Shown here: piece after piece, positions 17,368 to 25,519 of the stretch
How positions within the stretch are numbered: position 1 is the first letter of the stretch
Layout: each line of letters opens with the position of its first letter
NCBI GenBank assembly: GCA_963837805.1
Contig: CAWIOU010000003.1
Coordinates: 124,001-188,000, forward strand
Reading direction: 5' to 3'
DNA: 64,000 bases
From: Bog-756 sp963837805
GTDB lineage: Bacteria; Actinomycetota; Acidimicrobiia; Acidimicrobiales; RAAP-2
Notes under the pieces: generated by a model
Databases searched by the model: none
Told to the model about the DNA's origin: nothing
Seen by the model: only the letters and a program-made list of their open reading frames with translations
Translations under genes and position numbers: made by a program

Positions 17368-18132
17368 ATGCCCACAGATCGGCGGCCTCGGCAGAGCCGG
17401 GAGGACCTTCGAGCCCTCCTGTTGGCTGCGGGACAGTCGATTCTGCTCGAGGAAGGGCTCGGCACGGTGGCTGACGCCTTGAACTTCAAGCGGGCCTTCG
17501 ACCGGATCGAGTCAGAAACTGGAATCAAGCTGTCGAACGCCTCGGTGATCGGACGAGTGTGGGCGAACCTCGACGACTACCAGACGGACGTGTTGGTCCA
17601 GCTGGCGTCAGACACAAGTCGCTCCAACGTCTTCGAGGTCGCCGAGTTGGTAGCGGCAGTCCTGTCCGATTGTGACCTGTCATCAATCGCGGCGCGCTCG
17701 CAAGCACTGTCAGAAGTGTGCCGGGTGGTTGGGGAAGCTCTGAGCGATGCGCTTCGCCACTCGGCGAGCTGGTCGGTGTGGATAAACGTGTGGACGATGG
17801 CGACGTCAAGCGACCTGCCTGACCGACACGAACGGGTTCTTTCTGCGCTAATGGCGAGCTACGACGCAATCAACAAGGATGGGGAGGAAGCGTTCGGCAG
17901 CCTGATGACAGTCTTCGGCTATCGGATTAGGGAACCCTTGACCGTGCTGCAGTTCCTCAATGCCGTCGGGGCCCTCTCCGAAGGGTGCTCGCTGCGGGAC
18001 AGAGTCGATACCAAAATGCTGGGAATTGTCCGTCCCACGGGAGTACATGGCGAAGATCAAACATGGACGATATTTGGAATCGGGCTCCACGCTCTGGTGC
18101 AGGAGTTCTTCGAGCTAGACCCGAACTTCTGA
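17368..18132 (+). CDS. Atypical TetR-like transcriptional regulator
   Basis: A 254-residue protein; ATG follows GGAGGTGGTGA. The N-terminus SREDLRALLLAAGQSILLEE resembles helix 1 of TetR proteins, and GIKLSNASVIGRVWANLDDYQ matches the position of the recognition helix, but with an insertion and without the usual AxxGxxxxTxYxYF signature. The C-terminal 170 residues are helical and presumably bind a ligand. A paralogue, broken by a frameshift, lies at 30651-31464. Repressor of the neighbouring CMD, SDR or dimeric-barrel genes is a reasonable inference. Confidence 0.65.
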   Translation: MPTDRRPRQSREDLRALLLAAGQSILLEEGLGTVADALNFKRAFDRIESETGIKLSNASVIGRVWANLDDYQTDVLVQLASDTSRSNVFEVAELVAAVLSDCDLSSIAARSQALSEVCRVVGEALSDALRHSASWSVWINVWTMATSSDLPDRHERVLSALMASYDAINKDGEEAFGSLMTVFGYRIREPLTVLQFLNAVGALSEGCSLRDRVDTKMLGIVRPTGVHGEDQTWTIFGIGLHALVQEFFELDPNF

Positions 18133-18171
18133 ATGACGTGGGTCTGCTCCGCCAGCCGATACTCCCAGGCT

Positions 18172-18189
18172 CTCAGCTTGCATGCTGAG
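18172..18189. terminator. Dispersed hairpin family copy between convergent genes
   Basis: Arms CTCAGC and GCTGAG enclose the loop TTGCAT. It lies between the stops of the TetR-like gene (18132) and the CMD gene (18207), so it could terminate both. It belongs to the family seen at 33751, 34601, 58811 and 61327. Confidence 0.6.
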
Positions 18190-18206
18190 TGCGAACTCTC
18201 GAAATT

Positions 18207-18767
18207 CTAGAGGACGTCTGTGAACCGGGGTGCCCTGTTCTCCAGCGCAACCTCGGCGCTATTCGCCGCAAAGCTGATCGCGTGGTACCAGCCGCATAGC
18301 ATGAGCACGTCGAGGATCTCAGCTTCTGTGAGCTCAGCCGAAAGCTGTTCCCACAGTCCATCGTCGATGCGAGACCCATCGTGGAGGGCATCAGCGACGT
18401 CGATGAGAACGCGCTCTCGCTTGTCGGACCAACAAGGGTCAGTTGATGCGCCGTGGGTCAATGAGGTGACCTGGTCGGGAGTCAGGCCAATCCGGTCGGC
18501 GAAGAAGGCCACGTGGACACCCCATTCGTACTCGCAGTTGCAGCGTGCACACGTGCGATCGATCACTATTTCTCGGTCGCGCATCGACAATGACAGACGT
18601 TTGCTCAGTTCATAGCCACCCCAGGTCCCCATTGCGTCGGCCATCGCGATGTTCTTCACGAAAGTGCGGAAGAGGAGTATTGGTGGAACGCCGGGCGGCA
18701 TCATCTTCTCGAGCCAATTGGCCACGTCGCTCGTGTAGGGCGGTTGCACTGGACTGATCCTGGGCAT
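18207..18767 (-). CDS. Carboxymuconolactone decarboxylase family protein
   Basis: A 186-residue CMD-fold protein with ATG behind CGGAGG. The core reads LSMRDREIVIDRTCARCNCEYEWGVH: here CARC gives a CxxC and CNCEYEWGVH keeps the downstream His, closer to AhpD than the 16092-16652 protein, so thiol redox activity is possible. It is divergent from the HxlR regulator across an 83-bp gap containing palindromes, so regulation by that protein is likely. Confidence 0.85.
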   Translation of the reverse strand: MPRISPVQPPYTSDVANWLEKMMPPGVPPILLFRTFVKNIAMADAMGTWGGYELSKRLSLSMRDREIVIDRTCARCNCEYEWGVHVAFFADRIGLTPDQVTSLTHGASTDPCWSDKRERVLIDVADALHDGSRIDDGLWEQLSAELTEAEILDVLMLCGWYHAISFAANSAEVALENRAPRFTDVL

Positions 18768-18790
18768 GCGTTCCTCCGATGTTTTGGATT

Positions 18791-18826
18791 CCGAAACAGG
18801 CTACAGTGGTGTTTCGGTAATCGAAA
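18791..18826. promoter_or_regulatory. Operator-like inverted repeats between CMD and HxlR genes
   Basis: CCGAAAC (18791-18797) and GTTTCGG (18811-18817) are perfect inverted repeats with a 13-bp spacer. TTTCG (18812-18816) and CGAAA (18822-18826) form a second dyad sharing the middle half-site. The three half-sites lie in the divergent promoter gap, as expected for an HxlR dimer site. Confidence 0.55.
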
Positions 18827-18850
18827 TACGATGGGGAGGTACTACCCCGA

Positions 18851-19201
18851 GTGACCCGAAGCGCACCACCACGGCCAGGCCAAGAAGTTCGCGGCTCTAC
18901 CACGGGCCGTCCCATCATGGCTGCGATGGATCTTCTGGGACGGCGTTGGGCGCTTCGCATCCTCTGGGAACTCCGCAGTGGGCCGATTGGGGCGAGAGCC
19001 CTTCGGACCAGGTGCGGTGGCATGTCGTCGAGTGTCCTCTACGACCGCCTCCGGGATCTCGTGAGTTCAGGGCTCGTCGAACGGACGGAAGATGATCAAT
19101 ACGTCCTCAGTGAACTAGGCACCGCGCTCGGATTGGCTCTCAAGCCACTGGACTCCTGGGCTGAGATATGGGCTGCGTCGCTGCCCGACATGCCACGGTA
19201 A
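18851..19201 (+). CDS. HxlR family transcriptional regulator
   Basis: A 116-residue winged-helix protein starting at GTG 18851 behind GGGGAGGT. The motif AMDLLGRRWALRILWELRSG, then SSSVLYDRLRDLVSSGLVER is the family hallmark (recognition helix and wing); LSELGTALGLALKPLDSWAE closes the dimerisation helix. HxlR proteins sense electrophiles or redox changes, some through cysteines; one cysteine is present in RCGGMS. It probably controls the divergent CMD gene and itself. Confidence 0.9.
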   Translation: MTRSAPPRPGQEVRGSTTGRPIMAAMDLLGRRWALRILWELRSGPIGARALRTRCGGMSSSVLYDRLRDLVSSGLVERTEDDQYVLSELGTALGLALKPLDSWAEIWAASLPDMPR

Positions 19202-19388
19202 GTGCAGGTCTTACCAACCAAAGTACGAGAATGTGTCGAATTTCAGTTTTCTTCGGCCGCGTCCTCAGCTCCGGAGGCGACGGCCACTGGCCGTCGGAGC
19301 TGGGTTCGAGAGGGTGCTCCGAAATGCGGTGGCGGACAGGACTCCGAGCTAGTAGACACCATGAGAGGCTCGTTGTAGGGAGGTGTCG

Positions 19389-21818
19389 ATGAACCTGCGC
19401 TCATATGTGCGGCAGGCGTCGGTCGCTGTGGCTATGGCTGTGGCGCTCGGATTCCTGATCACGGTGCCCAGCCAAGGAGTCTCCGCGGCAGCGGGACGGA
19501 CGGCAACCCCGCGCGGGTACTGGACGGTGGCCGCCGATGGGGGCGTCTTCTCGTATGGGCACGCCGCGTTCCACGGCTCCACCGGCGCAGTCCACTTGAA
19601 TGCACCGATCGTGGGTATGGCGGCGACGCCCTCGTCAAACGGCTACTGGCTGGTGGCCGCCGACGGGGGAGTCTTCTCCTTCGGAGACGCCCAGTTCTAC
19701 GGCTCGATGGGTGGACAACACCTGAATTCGCCGGTCGTGGGGATGGCGGCGACCGCGGATGGTCAGGGCTACTGGCTGGTGGCCGCCGACGGCGGCGTCT
19801 TCTCCTTCGGCGACGCCGGGTTCCGAGGCTCGATGGGCGGAACCAGGCTGAACCAGCCCGTGGTGGGGATCGCGGCCACCGGCACGTCCAACGGCTATTG
19901 GATGGTCGCCGCCGACGGCGGCGTCTTTACCTTCGGAGATGCCATCTTCTATGGCTCGATGGGTGGCCATCATCTCAACAGCGCTGTCGTCGGTATGGCG
20001 TCGCTTCCCTCCGGGAATGGCTACCGCCTCGTCGCCGCTGACGGTGGGATCTTCGCGTTCGGCGCTGCCGGGTTCTACGGTTCCACGGGCTCGATGCGCT
20101 TGAACAGTCCGGTGGTGGGCATGGAAGACGCACCGGGCGGCAACGGGTACTGGCTCGTCGCCTCGGACGGCGGCATCTTCAATTTCGGGGACGCGCCCTT
20201 CGACGGCTCGGCGGGTGGCATGCGGTTGAACAAGCCCATGGTTGGCATGACCTCGCTCGGATTCACCGTCGGAGGCCGAGCACTGCTGGTGGGGACGTTC
20301 CACGGTATCCCCGGCCAGTTCCGCACCATCCAGGCCGCGGTTGACGCCGCCCGGCCCGGTGACTGGATCCTCATCGCTCCGGGCGACTACCACGAGAACA
20401 ACGACATCACCAACCCTCCGACGTCCAGTGACATCGCATCGGGCTGGTACGGCGGGGTCGACATCGAAACCCCGGGCCTGCACCTGCGGGGCATGAATCG
20501 CAACTCAGTCATCGTCGACGGCACCAAATCCGGTGCACCGGTCCCGTGTAGCAGCTCCCCGGCCGACCAGAACTTCGGTTTCGTCGGATCAGGCGGTCCG
20601 GCCGGCCGCAACGGGATCCTTGTCTGGAAGGCTGACAACGTGAGCATCGAGAACCTGACCGCCTGCAATTTCCTCTCCGGTCACGGTTCGGCGGGAAATG
20701 AGATCTGGTGGAACGGGTCTCCCTCGGAAAAGGGCCCCCTCGGAATTACCGGGTACTCAGGGAGTTACCTGACCGCCACCAGCACCTATTACGACCCGTC
20801 CAACAAGAACACCGCCGCCGGCTACGGAATATTCTCATCCGGGGCGGCTGGGCCAGCAGTATGGAACCAGACCTACAGCTCCAACTTCAACGACTCGGGC
20901 ATGTACATCGGGGCCTGCCGCCAGGCGTGCGATGCCTGGGTCCACAACGCCTGGATGGAGTACAACCCGCTCGGGTACTCGGGGACCAACTCGGGCGGGA
21001 CTCTCGTCGTCAGCCAGTCCAAGTTCGATCGCAATCAGGACGGCTTCGACACCAACACCCAGATCGCCAGTGATCCACCACCGCCCCAGTCCGGGACGTG
21101 CCCCGGCAACGGGGTGAGTGGGATCACCCATACCACATCGTGCTGGGTCTTCCTCGACAACAACGACACGGACAACAACAACCCGAACGTACCCGAGACG
21201 GGGTTCGCAGGCGCAGGTCCCGTCGGTACCGGTATGACGGTCTCGGGCGGGCGAAATGACTCGGTAATGGACAATACGTTCTCCGACAATGGATCGTGGG
21301 GAGCGCTGTTCGTTCCGTTCCCGGACACGGACACCCCGCCTCCCGGAGTCAGCTGTACCGGCGCCGGAGGAACGGACTTGTCGAGTCTCGGGTTCGGTTG
21401 CGTTTTCGACCCACAGAGTGACGCGATGATCAACAACACATTCAGGCACAACGGGTTCTTCGGCAATCCGACCAACGGTGACTACGCAAACCTCACCCTC
21501 GCCACGAAGATCCCGCAGAACTGCTTCGCCAACAACACGGCCCCAGACGGAAGTACGCCCTCCGACCTCGAGGCCAAGCAGCCCGTTTGTGGACCACTCA
21601 CGACTTCGGCGAACTTCTCCCTGACGCCAGGGACCCTCGGAGGGGAACTGCTGTGCAACACGAATATCGCCGGACCCGGCTTCTGCTCCCCGACGGATCA
21701 CTACCCGAGAGCAGGCACGGTCACCATGCATCCACTTCCGTCCAACCTGCCGACGATGCCGAACCCATGCGCAGGGGTACCGGACAACGCCTGGTGCAGG
21801 TCAGGCAGACCGGTCTGA
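19389..21818 (+). CDS. Secreted protein: six GYW repeats plus right-handed beta-helix domain
   Basis: An 809-residue protein; ATG 19389 follows GGGAGG. Signal peptide residues 1-34 (ending QGVSAAA). Six 42-residue GYWLVAADGG repeats occupy about 42-290. Then FRTIQAAVDAARPGDWILIAPGDYHEN starts a right-handed parallel beta-helix, as in NosD/pectate-lyase folds, extending to about residue 750. The C-terminus is Cys-rich (GELLCNTNIAGPGFC and PCAGVPDNAWC). Polysaccharide binding or cleavage is possible, but no catalytic residues can be assigned. It joins the repeat family to a beta-helix, a different partner from the propeller at 12980-15187. Confidence 0.75.
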   Translation: MNLRSYVRQASVAVAMAVALGFLITVPSQGVSAAAGRTATPRGYWTVAADGGVFSYGHAAFHGSTGAVHLNAPIVGMAATPSSNGYWLVAADGGVFSFGDAQFYGSMGGQHLNSPVVGMAATADGQGYWLVAADGGVFSFGDAGFRGSMGGTRLNQPVVGIAATGTSNGYWMVAADGGVFTFGDAIFYGSMGGHHLNSAVVGMASLPSGNGYRLVAADGGIFAFGAAGFYGSTGSMRLNSPVVGMEDAPGGNGYWLVASDGGIFNFGDAPFDGSAGGMRLNKPMVGMTSLGFTVGGRALLVGTFHGIPGQFRTIQAAVDAARPGDWILIAPGDYHENNDITNPPTSSDIASGWYGGVDIETPGLHLRGMNRNSVIVDGTKSGAPVPCSSSPADQNFGFVGSGGPAGRNGILVWKADNVSIENLTACNFLSGHGSAGNEIWWNGSPSEKGPLGITGYSGSYLTATSTYYDPSNKNTAAGYGIFSSGAAGPAVWNQTYSSNFNDSGMYIGACRQACDAWVHNAWMEYNPLGYSGTNSGGTLVVSQSKFDRNQDGFDTNTQIASDPPPPQSGTCPGNGVSGITHTTSCWVFLDNNDTDNNNPNVPETGFAGAGPVGTGMTVSGGRNDSVMDNTFSDNGSWGALFVPFPDTDTPPPGVSCTGAGGTDLSSLGFGCVFDPQSDAMINNTFRHNGFFGNPTNGDYANLTLATKIPQNCFANNTAPDGSTPSDLEAKQPVCGPLTTSANFSLTPGTLGGELLCNTNIAGPGFCSPTDHYPRAGTVTMHPLPSNLPTMPNPCAGVPDNAWCRSGRPV

Positions 21819-22069
21819 GCGCCGGCCCGAGCGTCGGCGCCCGCAGCCTCTGTAGCTGAGGTCGACGAGCAAGGGATAACAGAAAGGCCCCGACATGTTG
21901 AATGACGCCGCCCTTGTGTCCTACTCGGGGTCAACCCGGGCCGTCAGCAAGTCTTCCTGCATTGGCTCGAGCCGATTGCGAGGGATTTGAATCCCAGAAC
22001 AGACCCTTTTTGCCTGACTTGCCACTCTTCAGCCTTTTTCGTGGATACACAAGCCCACGTGGATGTCTC

Positions 22070-22534
22070 TCAGCCTGCCGCCGTGACCGCGTTGTTGGAC
22101 ATCGCCGCCAGGGAGTTCTGAACTTCATGCTGAAGCTGGCGCTTGCGCAATGGTCCAGCCAGGAGCCTGCGGTCGAGCGTCTTGAGGTAGACGTCCCACG
22201 ACACGTTGACCTCGGCACCGCTCCCTGCGCCGATGACTGTCCACTTCCACTTGGCATACGAGGGATTCCCGTCAGCGTTGCGTGTCTCATATGCGAACGA
22301 GAAATGAGGTCGGTCGAGCTCCTCAACCCGGGAGACGCTGACCCATGATGGAACGTGAGGTGGATGCATCTTGACGGTCCACTGCACGCCTTCCGACAAG
22401 GCAGGTGGACGCTCGATAACCGCTTCGATCGCGGTGTTCCATTCCGGGAGTCGACTCACATCGGTGATGAGGTCGAAGACCATCTTGGGTCGGACATCGA
22501 CTCGCGTCGAGGCAATTCCATGAAACTCTTTCAC
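22070..22534 (-). CDS. SRPBCC family protein
   Basis: A 154-residue helix-grip protein starting at GTG 22534 after AGAAAGG. RVDVRPKMVFDLITDVSRLPEWNTAI is the typical first strand, helix and Trp turn; the long last helix includes RKRQLQHEVQNSL. Ligand unknown. It is the last gene of an apparent three-gene operon with the cupin and methyltransferase (gaps of 51 and 57 bp). Confidence 0.8.
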   Translation of the reverse strand: MKEFHGIASTRVDVRPKMVFDLITDVSRLPEWNTAIEAVIERPPALSEGVQWTVKMHPPHVPSWVSVSRVEELDRPHFSFAYETRNADGNPSYAKWKWTVIGAGSGAEVNVSWDVYLKTLDRRLLAGPLRKRQLQHEVQNSLAAMSNNAVTAAG

Positions 22535-22591
22535 CGCACTGCCTTTCTCGATGATTGGGTGTGGGCTCGGGTTTTGGCCTTTGGGCAGTGG

Positions 22592-22975
22592 TCAGTGGTC
22601 AGTCTGCGTCATCCGCTCCATGTTTGCCCTGATCGCCGCCTCTGAAACGGCCAGTTCCTCCTGGGGGCTGAACATGACGAACTCGGACCCTGCCAACGCC
22701 GATGGCACGTGCCCCGGAGGCATGTAGAAGGCGTCACCAGGCTCGATGACCTCCTCGTGGTCCGGGTAGCGCACCGTCAGGCGACCCACGGTCACATAAC
22801 CCCAGTGCGGACACTGGCAGCTGTCGCCCGGGAGGCCCTTGAGCATCGGAGCGAGATCGGAATCCTCGCGGATGGAAGTGAAGTTCACGGTGTAGCCATG
22901 GAAGTGATCGGTCCGATCCTCGGCCATGCCGTAGTCGGCGACCTCGGGAGCACTCTCGCGTGAGACTTTGGACAT
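22592..22975 (-). CDS. Cupin-domain protein
   Basis: A 127-residue protein with ATG behind AAGGAG. CPHWGYVTVGRLTVRYPDHEEVIEPGDAFYMPPGHVP is the cupin core; H58 in PHWG and H89 in PPGHVP may bind a metal, although the first motif lacks the full H-x-H. It lies between the methyltransferase and SRPBCC genes on one strand, suggesting a small-molecule modification set. The substrate is unknown. Confidence 0.75.
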   Translation of the reverse strand: MSKVSRESAPEVADYGMAEDRTDHFHGYTVNFTSIREDSDLAPMLKGLPGDSCQCPHWGYVTVGRLTVRYPDHEEVIEPGDAFYMPPGHVPSALAGSEFVMFSPQEELAVSEAAIRANMERMTQTDH

Positions 22976-23026
22976 TGGACAACTCTCCTTGTGGTGAGAT
23001 GGCTCGTAAAATGAGCTATCGGGTGG

Positions 23027-23692
23027 TTAGTACTGCTCACGGCCGGTGAGGGGCGCCCGTCGGAAGCCCACGGCGCTGGCTGTGGCACTGCCTACGATGA
23101 ACGGGCTGATGAACTTCGGGACCTTCTTGGCCGTGATGTGCTCGATCTTGGTGACGTCGAAGCCCCCCGCCTCGATCGTGCTGAGGGTCGGGCGGTTGCA
23201 TTCGCAGCCGACCATGAACTGGTTGATGCCGTTCATGCGATCCTGCGTTCGTGCGAGCTTGGGGTCGGCGGACCGGACGTGTTCGATGAAGAGGAGGCGG
23301 CCACCTGATCGCAACACCCGCCGTAACTCCCTCAGCGCCCGCGGCTGGTCGTCCACACCGCAGAGCACCAGGGTCGAGACGACGGTGTCGAATGAGTCGT
23401 CCTCAAAGGGGAGGTCCTCGGCCGGAGCACGCAGGACGATGGCCTCCGGCGCCTGGTCGCGCACCTTTCGTTCGAGGCGGCGCAACATCGGGATCTCTGG
23501 CTCTGTCATCGTGAGCGACTCGACGCCCGGGCCATAGAAGGGCAGGTTTCCTCCGGTCCCGGCACCGATCTCCAGAACCCGACCGGTGGCTTCGGCGAGC
23601 ACCGATTCGCGGTGGTCCCTGAGGCCGGCCTTCTCGACCTTAGCCATCTGGTGGTCGTACGTTGCGGCGAAGAACCTAGTCCGGAGGGTCAT
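23027..23692 (-). CDS. Class I SAM-dependent methyltransferase
   Basis: A 221-residue methyltransferase of the UbiE/Methyltransf_11 type. Motif I is VLEIGAGTGGNLPFY, the acidic end of strand 2 is MTEPE, and the post-motif is FDTVVSTLVLCGVDD. It is closest in appearance to small-molecule methyltransferases including those annotated as phosphatidylethanolamine N-methyltransferase-like. First gene of the operon with the cupin and SRPBCC proteins. Two cysteines in VGCECNRP are noted but unexplained. Confidence 0.85.
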   Translation of the reverse strand: MTLRTRFFAATYDHQMAKVEKAGLRDHRESVLAEATGRVLEIGAGTGGNLPFYGPGVESLTMTEPEIPMLRRLERKVRDQAPEAIVLRAPAEDLPFEDDSFDTVVSTLVLCGVDDQPRALRELRRVLRSGGRLLFIEHVRSADPKLARTQDRMNGINQFMVGCECNRPTLSTIEAGGFDVTKIEHITAKKVPKFISPFIVGSATASAVGFRRAPLTGREQY

Positions 23693-23784
23693 GGCTGTCT
23701 CGTTTCGTCGTGCATGGATCGCTTATGACAACGTAACGACGTAGCCGGTTCCCATTCATGGGGCATTTGCCCCATCTTTGGAAT

Positions 23785-25365
23785 TCAGGAAGTGATGAGG
23801 TCCCCTTCAGGGATCAACCCGTGCTGCATCGCGAAGAGACTGGCCCCGGTCCGGTTCGACACCCCGATCTTCGAGTAGATGTGCTCGATGTGGTTCCTGG
23901 CCGTCTTCGGTGAGATCACCAGGTGGGAGGCGACCTCTTTGTTCGACAAACCCCGCGAGACGAGCCGGAGCACGTCGACCTCTCGGGCGGTCAGACCGGC
24001 CGGACCCTCACGGCGACGGACGACCCGATGCCCAGCTGCGCCGAGAACGGCCTCGACGACATCACCATCCATCCGCCCCGTTTTCACCTCCGAGCGCAGC
24101 TCCTTCGCCGCGATCTCGGGAGGCAGCGCCTCACGGTGGGGACGCGGCTCGCACATGGACTGGTAGGCGTCAGCTGCCCCCAGCACACGGGCCGGTATGG
24201 AGATGGCTCCGCCTGAGAGCCCACGAGGGTAGCCCGAACCGTCGAGACGCTCGCGGTGCTGCACCGCGATCGCGCCCAACGGGGCCAGCGCGGTCGACTG
24301 GTGGAGCATCCGCTCGGTGAGATAAGGGTGCATACGCACCCGCTCCCATTCCCCGGCTCCGAGGGGTCCCCGTTTGTCCCAGATGGCGTTGGACACGCCG
24401 AGACGCCCCAGTCCGTTGGCCAGGCCCGCCTGCCGCAGAATGTGGACCTCCTCGCCGCTGAGCCCGAGCTTCGTGCCCGCCTCGGCGGCCAGGATCGAGA
24501 CGGCACGTGCGTGTCCCAGCGTGTAGGGCGACTTGAGGTCCACGAAGTCAGCGATCGCCAGCAAGGCCCGATCGAACTCTGCCTCCGAGAGCGAGACGCC
24601 GAGAGAGGGCTCGGCTCGGATCACCGCGTCCCACGTCTGTCCGGCATCGAGGTCTTCGAGGATCATTCCGGCGTTGCCGCAGAGTGCTGCCGCGAGGGCG
24701 GGGTCGAACTGCGATCCGGCTCGCCTCTCGGCCAGCGCGACGGCTGCTCCGGTTCCCCCGATGCGATGGGCCACCTCGACGAATTCCCCGATCTGGGCCA
24801 GTCTCGAAGCCATGGGAATCTCATCGCCCATGAGATCGCCGGGCCAGCCCTTGCCGTCCCATTGCTCGTATGTGGCGCCGACCGCCTCCTGCACCCCGAT
24901 GGAGAGTCCGAGCTCTTCGGCCAGGCGCCGGGCCAGAGCCGCGTGCTGGGCGATCATCCCATCGAGGTCGTGGCGTCCCGACACGGCGAATTCCACTCCG
25001 ACCCGGAACCTGTGCAGGGGCGGGTTCCCGCTACCGATCATGCGGAGCATGGCCAGCACCCCGCTCATAGAACCGAGCTCATGGTCGTACTTCCCGGACT
25101 TCATGGCGATGTCGTCGCCGAACCACTTGGCCTGCTCGTGAGCATCGGAATGGCAACCCACGTTGACCAACAGCGCTGTGTAATAGACGATCGAGCGTTC
25201 CTCTTCGCCAAGGCCGACACACTCAGCTAAGCGCAGGGCAATCATGCACTGGCGAAGGACGTGCTCCATGGGTTGGCCAAATCCCAGATCGATCCCGAGA
25301 GAGAGGGCAGCCACCAACTCCGCCAGGCGCACCCGGTCGAGATCGTCCCTCCCGCCATCGTTCAC
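23785..25365 (-). CDS. LuxR-type regulator with degenerate HD/HD-GYP domains
   Basis: A 526-residue protein from GTG 25365 (an open extension to 25491 is less likely). Two HD-type modules occupy about 1-240 and 260-430, and a LuxR helix-turn-helix lies at the end (LTAREVDVLRLVSRGLSNKE to TARNHIEHIYSKIG). The second module keeps the HRERLDGSGYP segment of HD-GYP phosphodiesterases, but the metal-binding HD pair is replaced by AN in RQAGLANGLGRLG; the first module reads LLVNVGCHSD. It is therefore probably a sensor rather than an enzyme, using a cyclic dinucleotide or another ligand to control DNA binding. Confidence 0.8.
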   Translation of the reverse strand: MNDGGRDDLDRVRLAELVAALSLGIDLGFGQPMEHVLRQCMIALRLAECVGLGEEERSIVYYTALLVNVGCHSDAHEQAKWFGDDIAMKSGKYDHELGSMSGVLAMLRMIGSGNPPLHRFRVGVEFAVSGRHDLDGMIAQHAALARRLAEELGLSIGVQEAVGATYEQWDGKGWPGDLMGDEIPMASRLAQIGEFVEVAHRIGGTGAAVALAERRAGSQFDPALAAALCGNAGMILEDLDAGQTWDAVIRAEPSLGVSLSEAEFDRALLAIADFVDLKSPYTLGHARAVSILAAEAGTKLGLSGEEVHILRQAGLANGLGRLGVSNAIWDKRGPLGAGEWERVRMHPYLTERMLHQSTALAPLGAIAVQHRERLDGSGYPRGLSGGAISIPARVLGAADAYQSMCEPRPHREALPPEIAAKELRSEVKTGRMDGDVVEAVLGAAGHRVVRRREGPAGLTAREVDVLRLVSRGLSNKEVASHLVISPKTARNHIEHIYSKIGVSNRTGASLFAMQHGLIPEGDLITS

Positions 25366-25519
25366 GCCACCGACGCTAGTCCTGTCCGATATCTGAGGTG
25401 AGGGGTAGGCAGGTGATAAACGGTTCCTGACCCGACCTGTTGTCGATCCCCGGTTTTCATGGCGAGATTGAGTCGGACCTGCCCTGGCCACTCAACCGGA
25501 ATGGTCCGCGTCTCCGACG

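Noticed and set aside
21977..21992. tRNA T-arm-like GGGATTTGAATCCC
   Set aside because: No acceptor, D or anticodon arms can be built around it; probably a chance palindrome.
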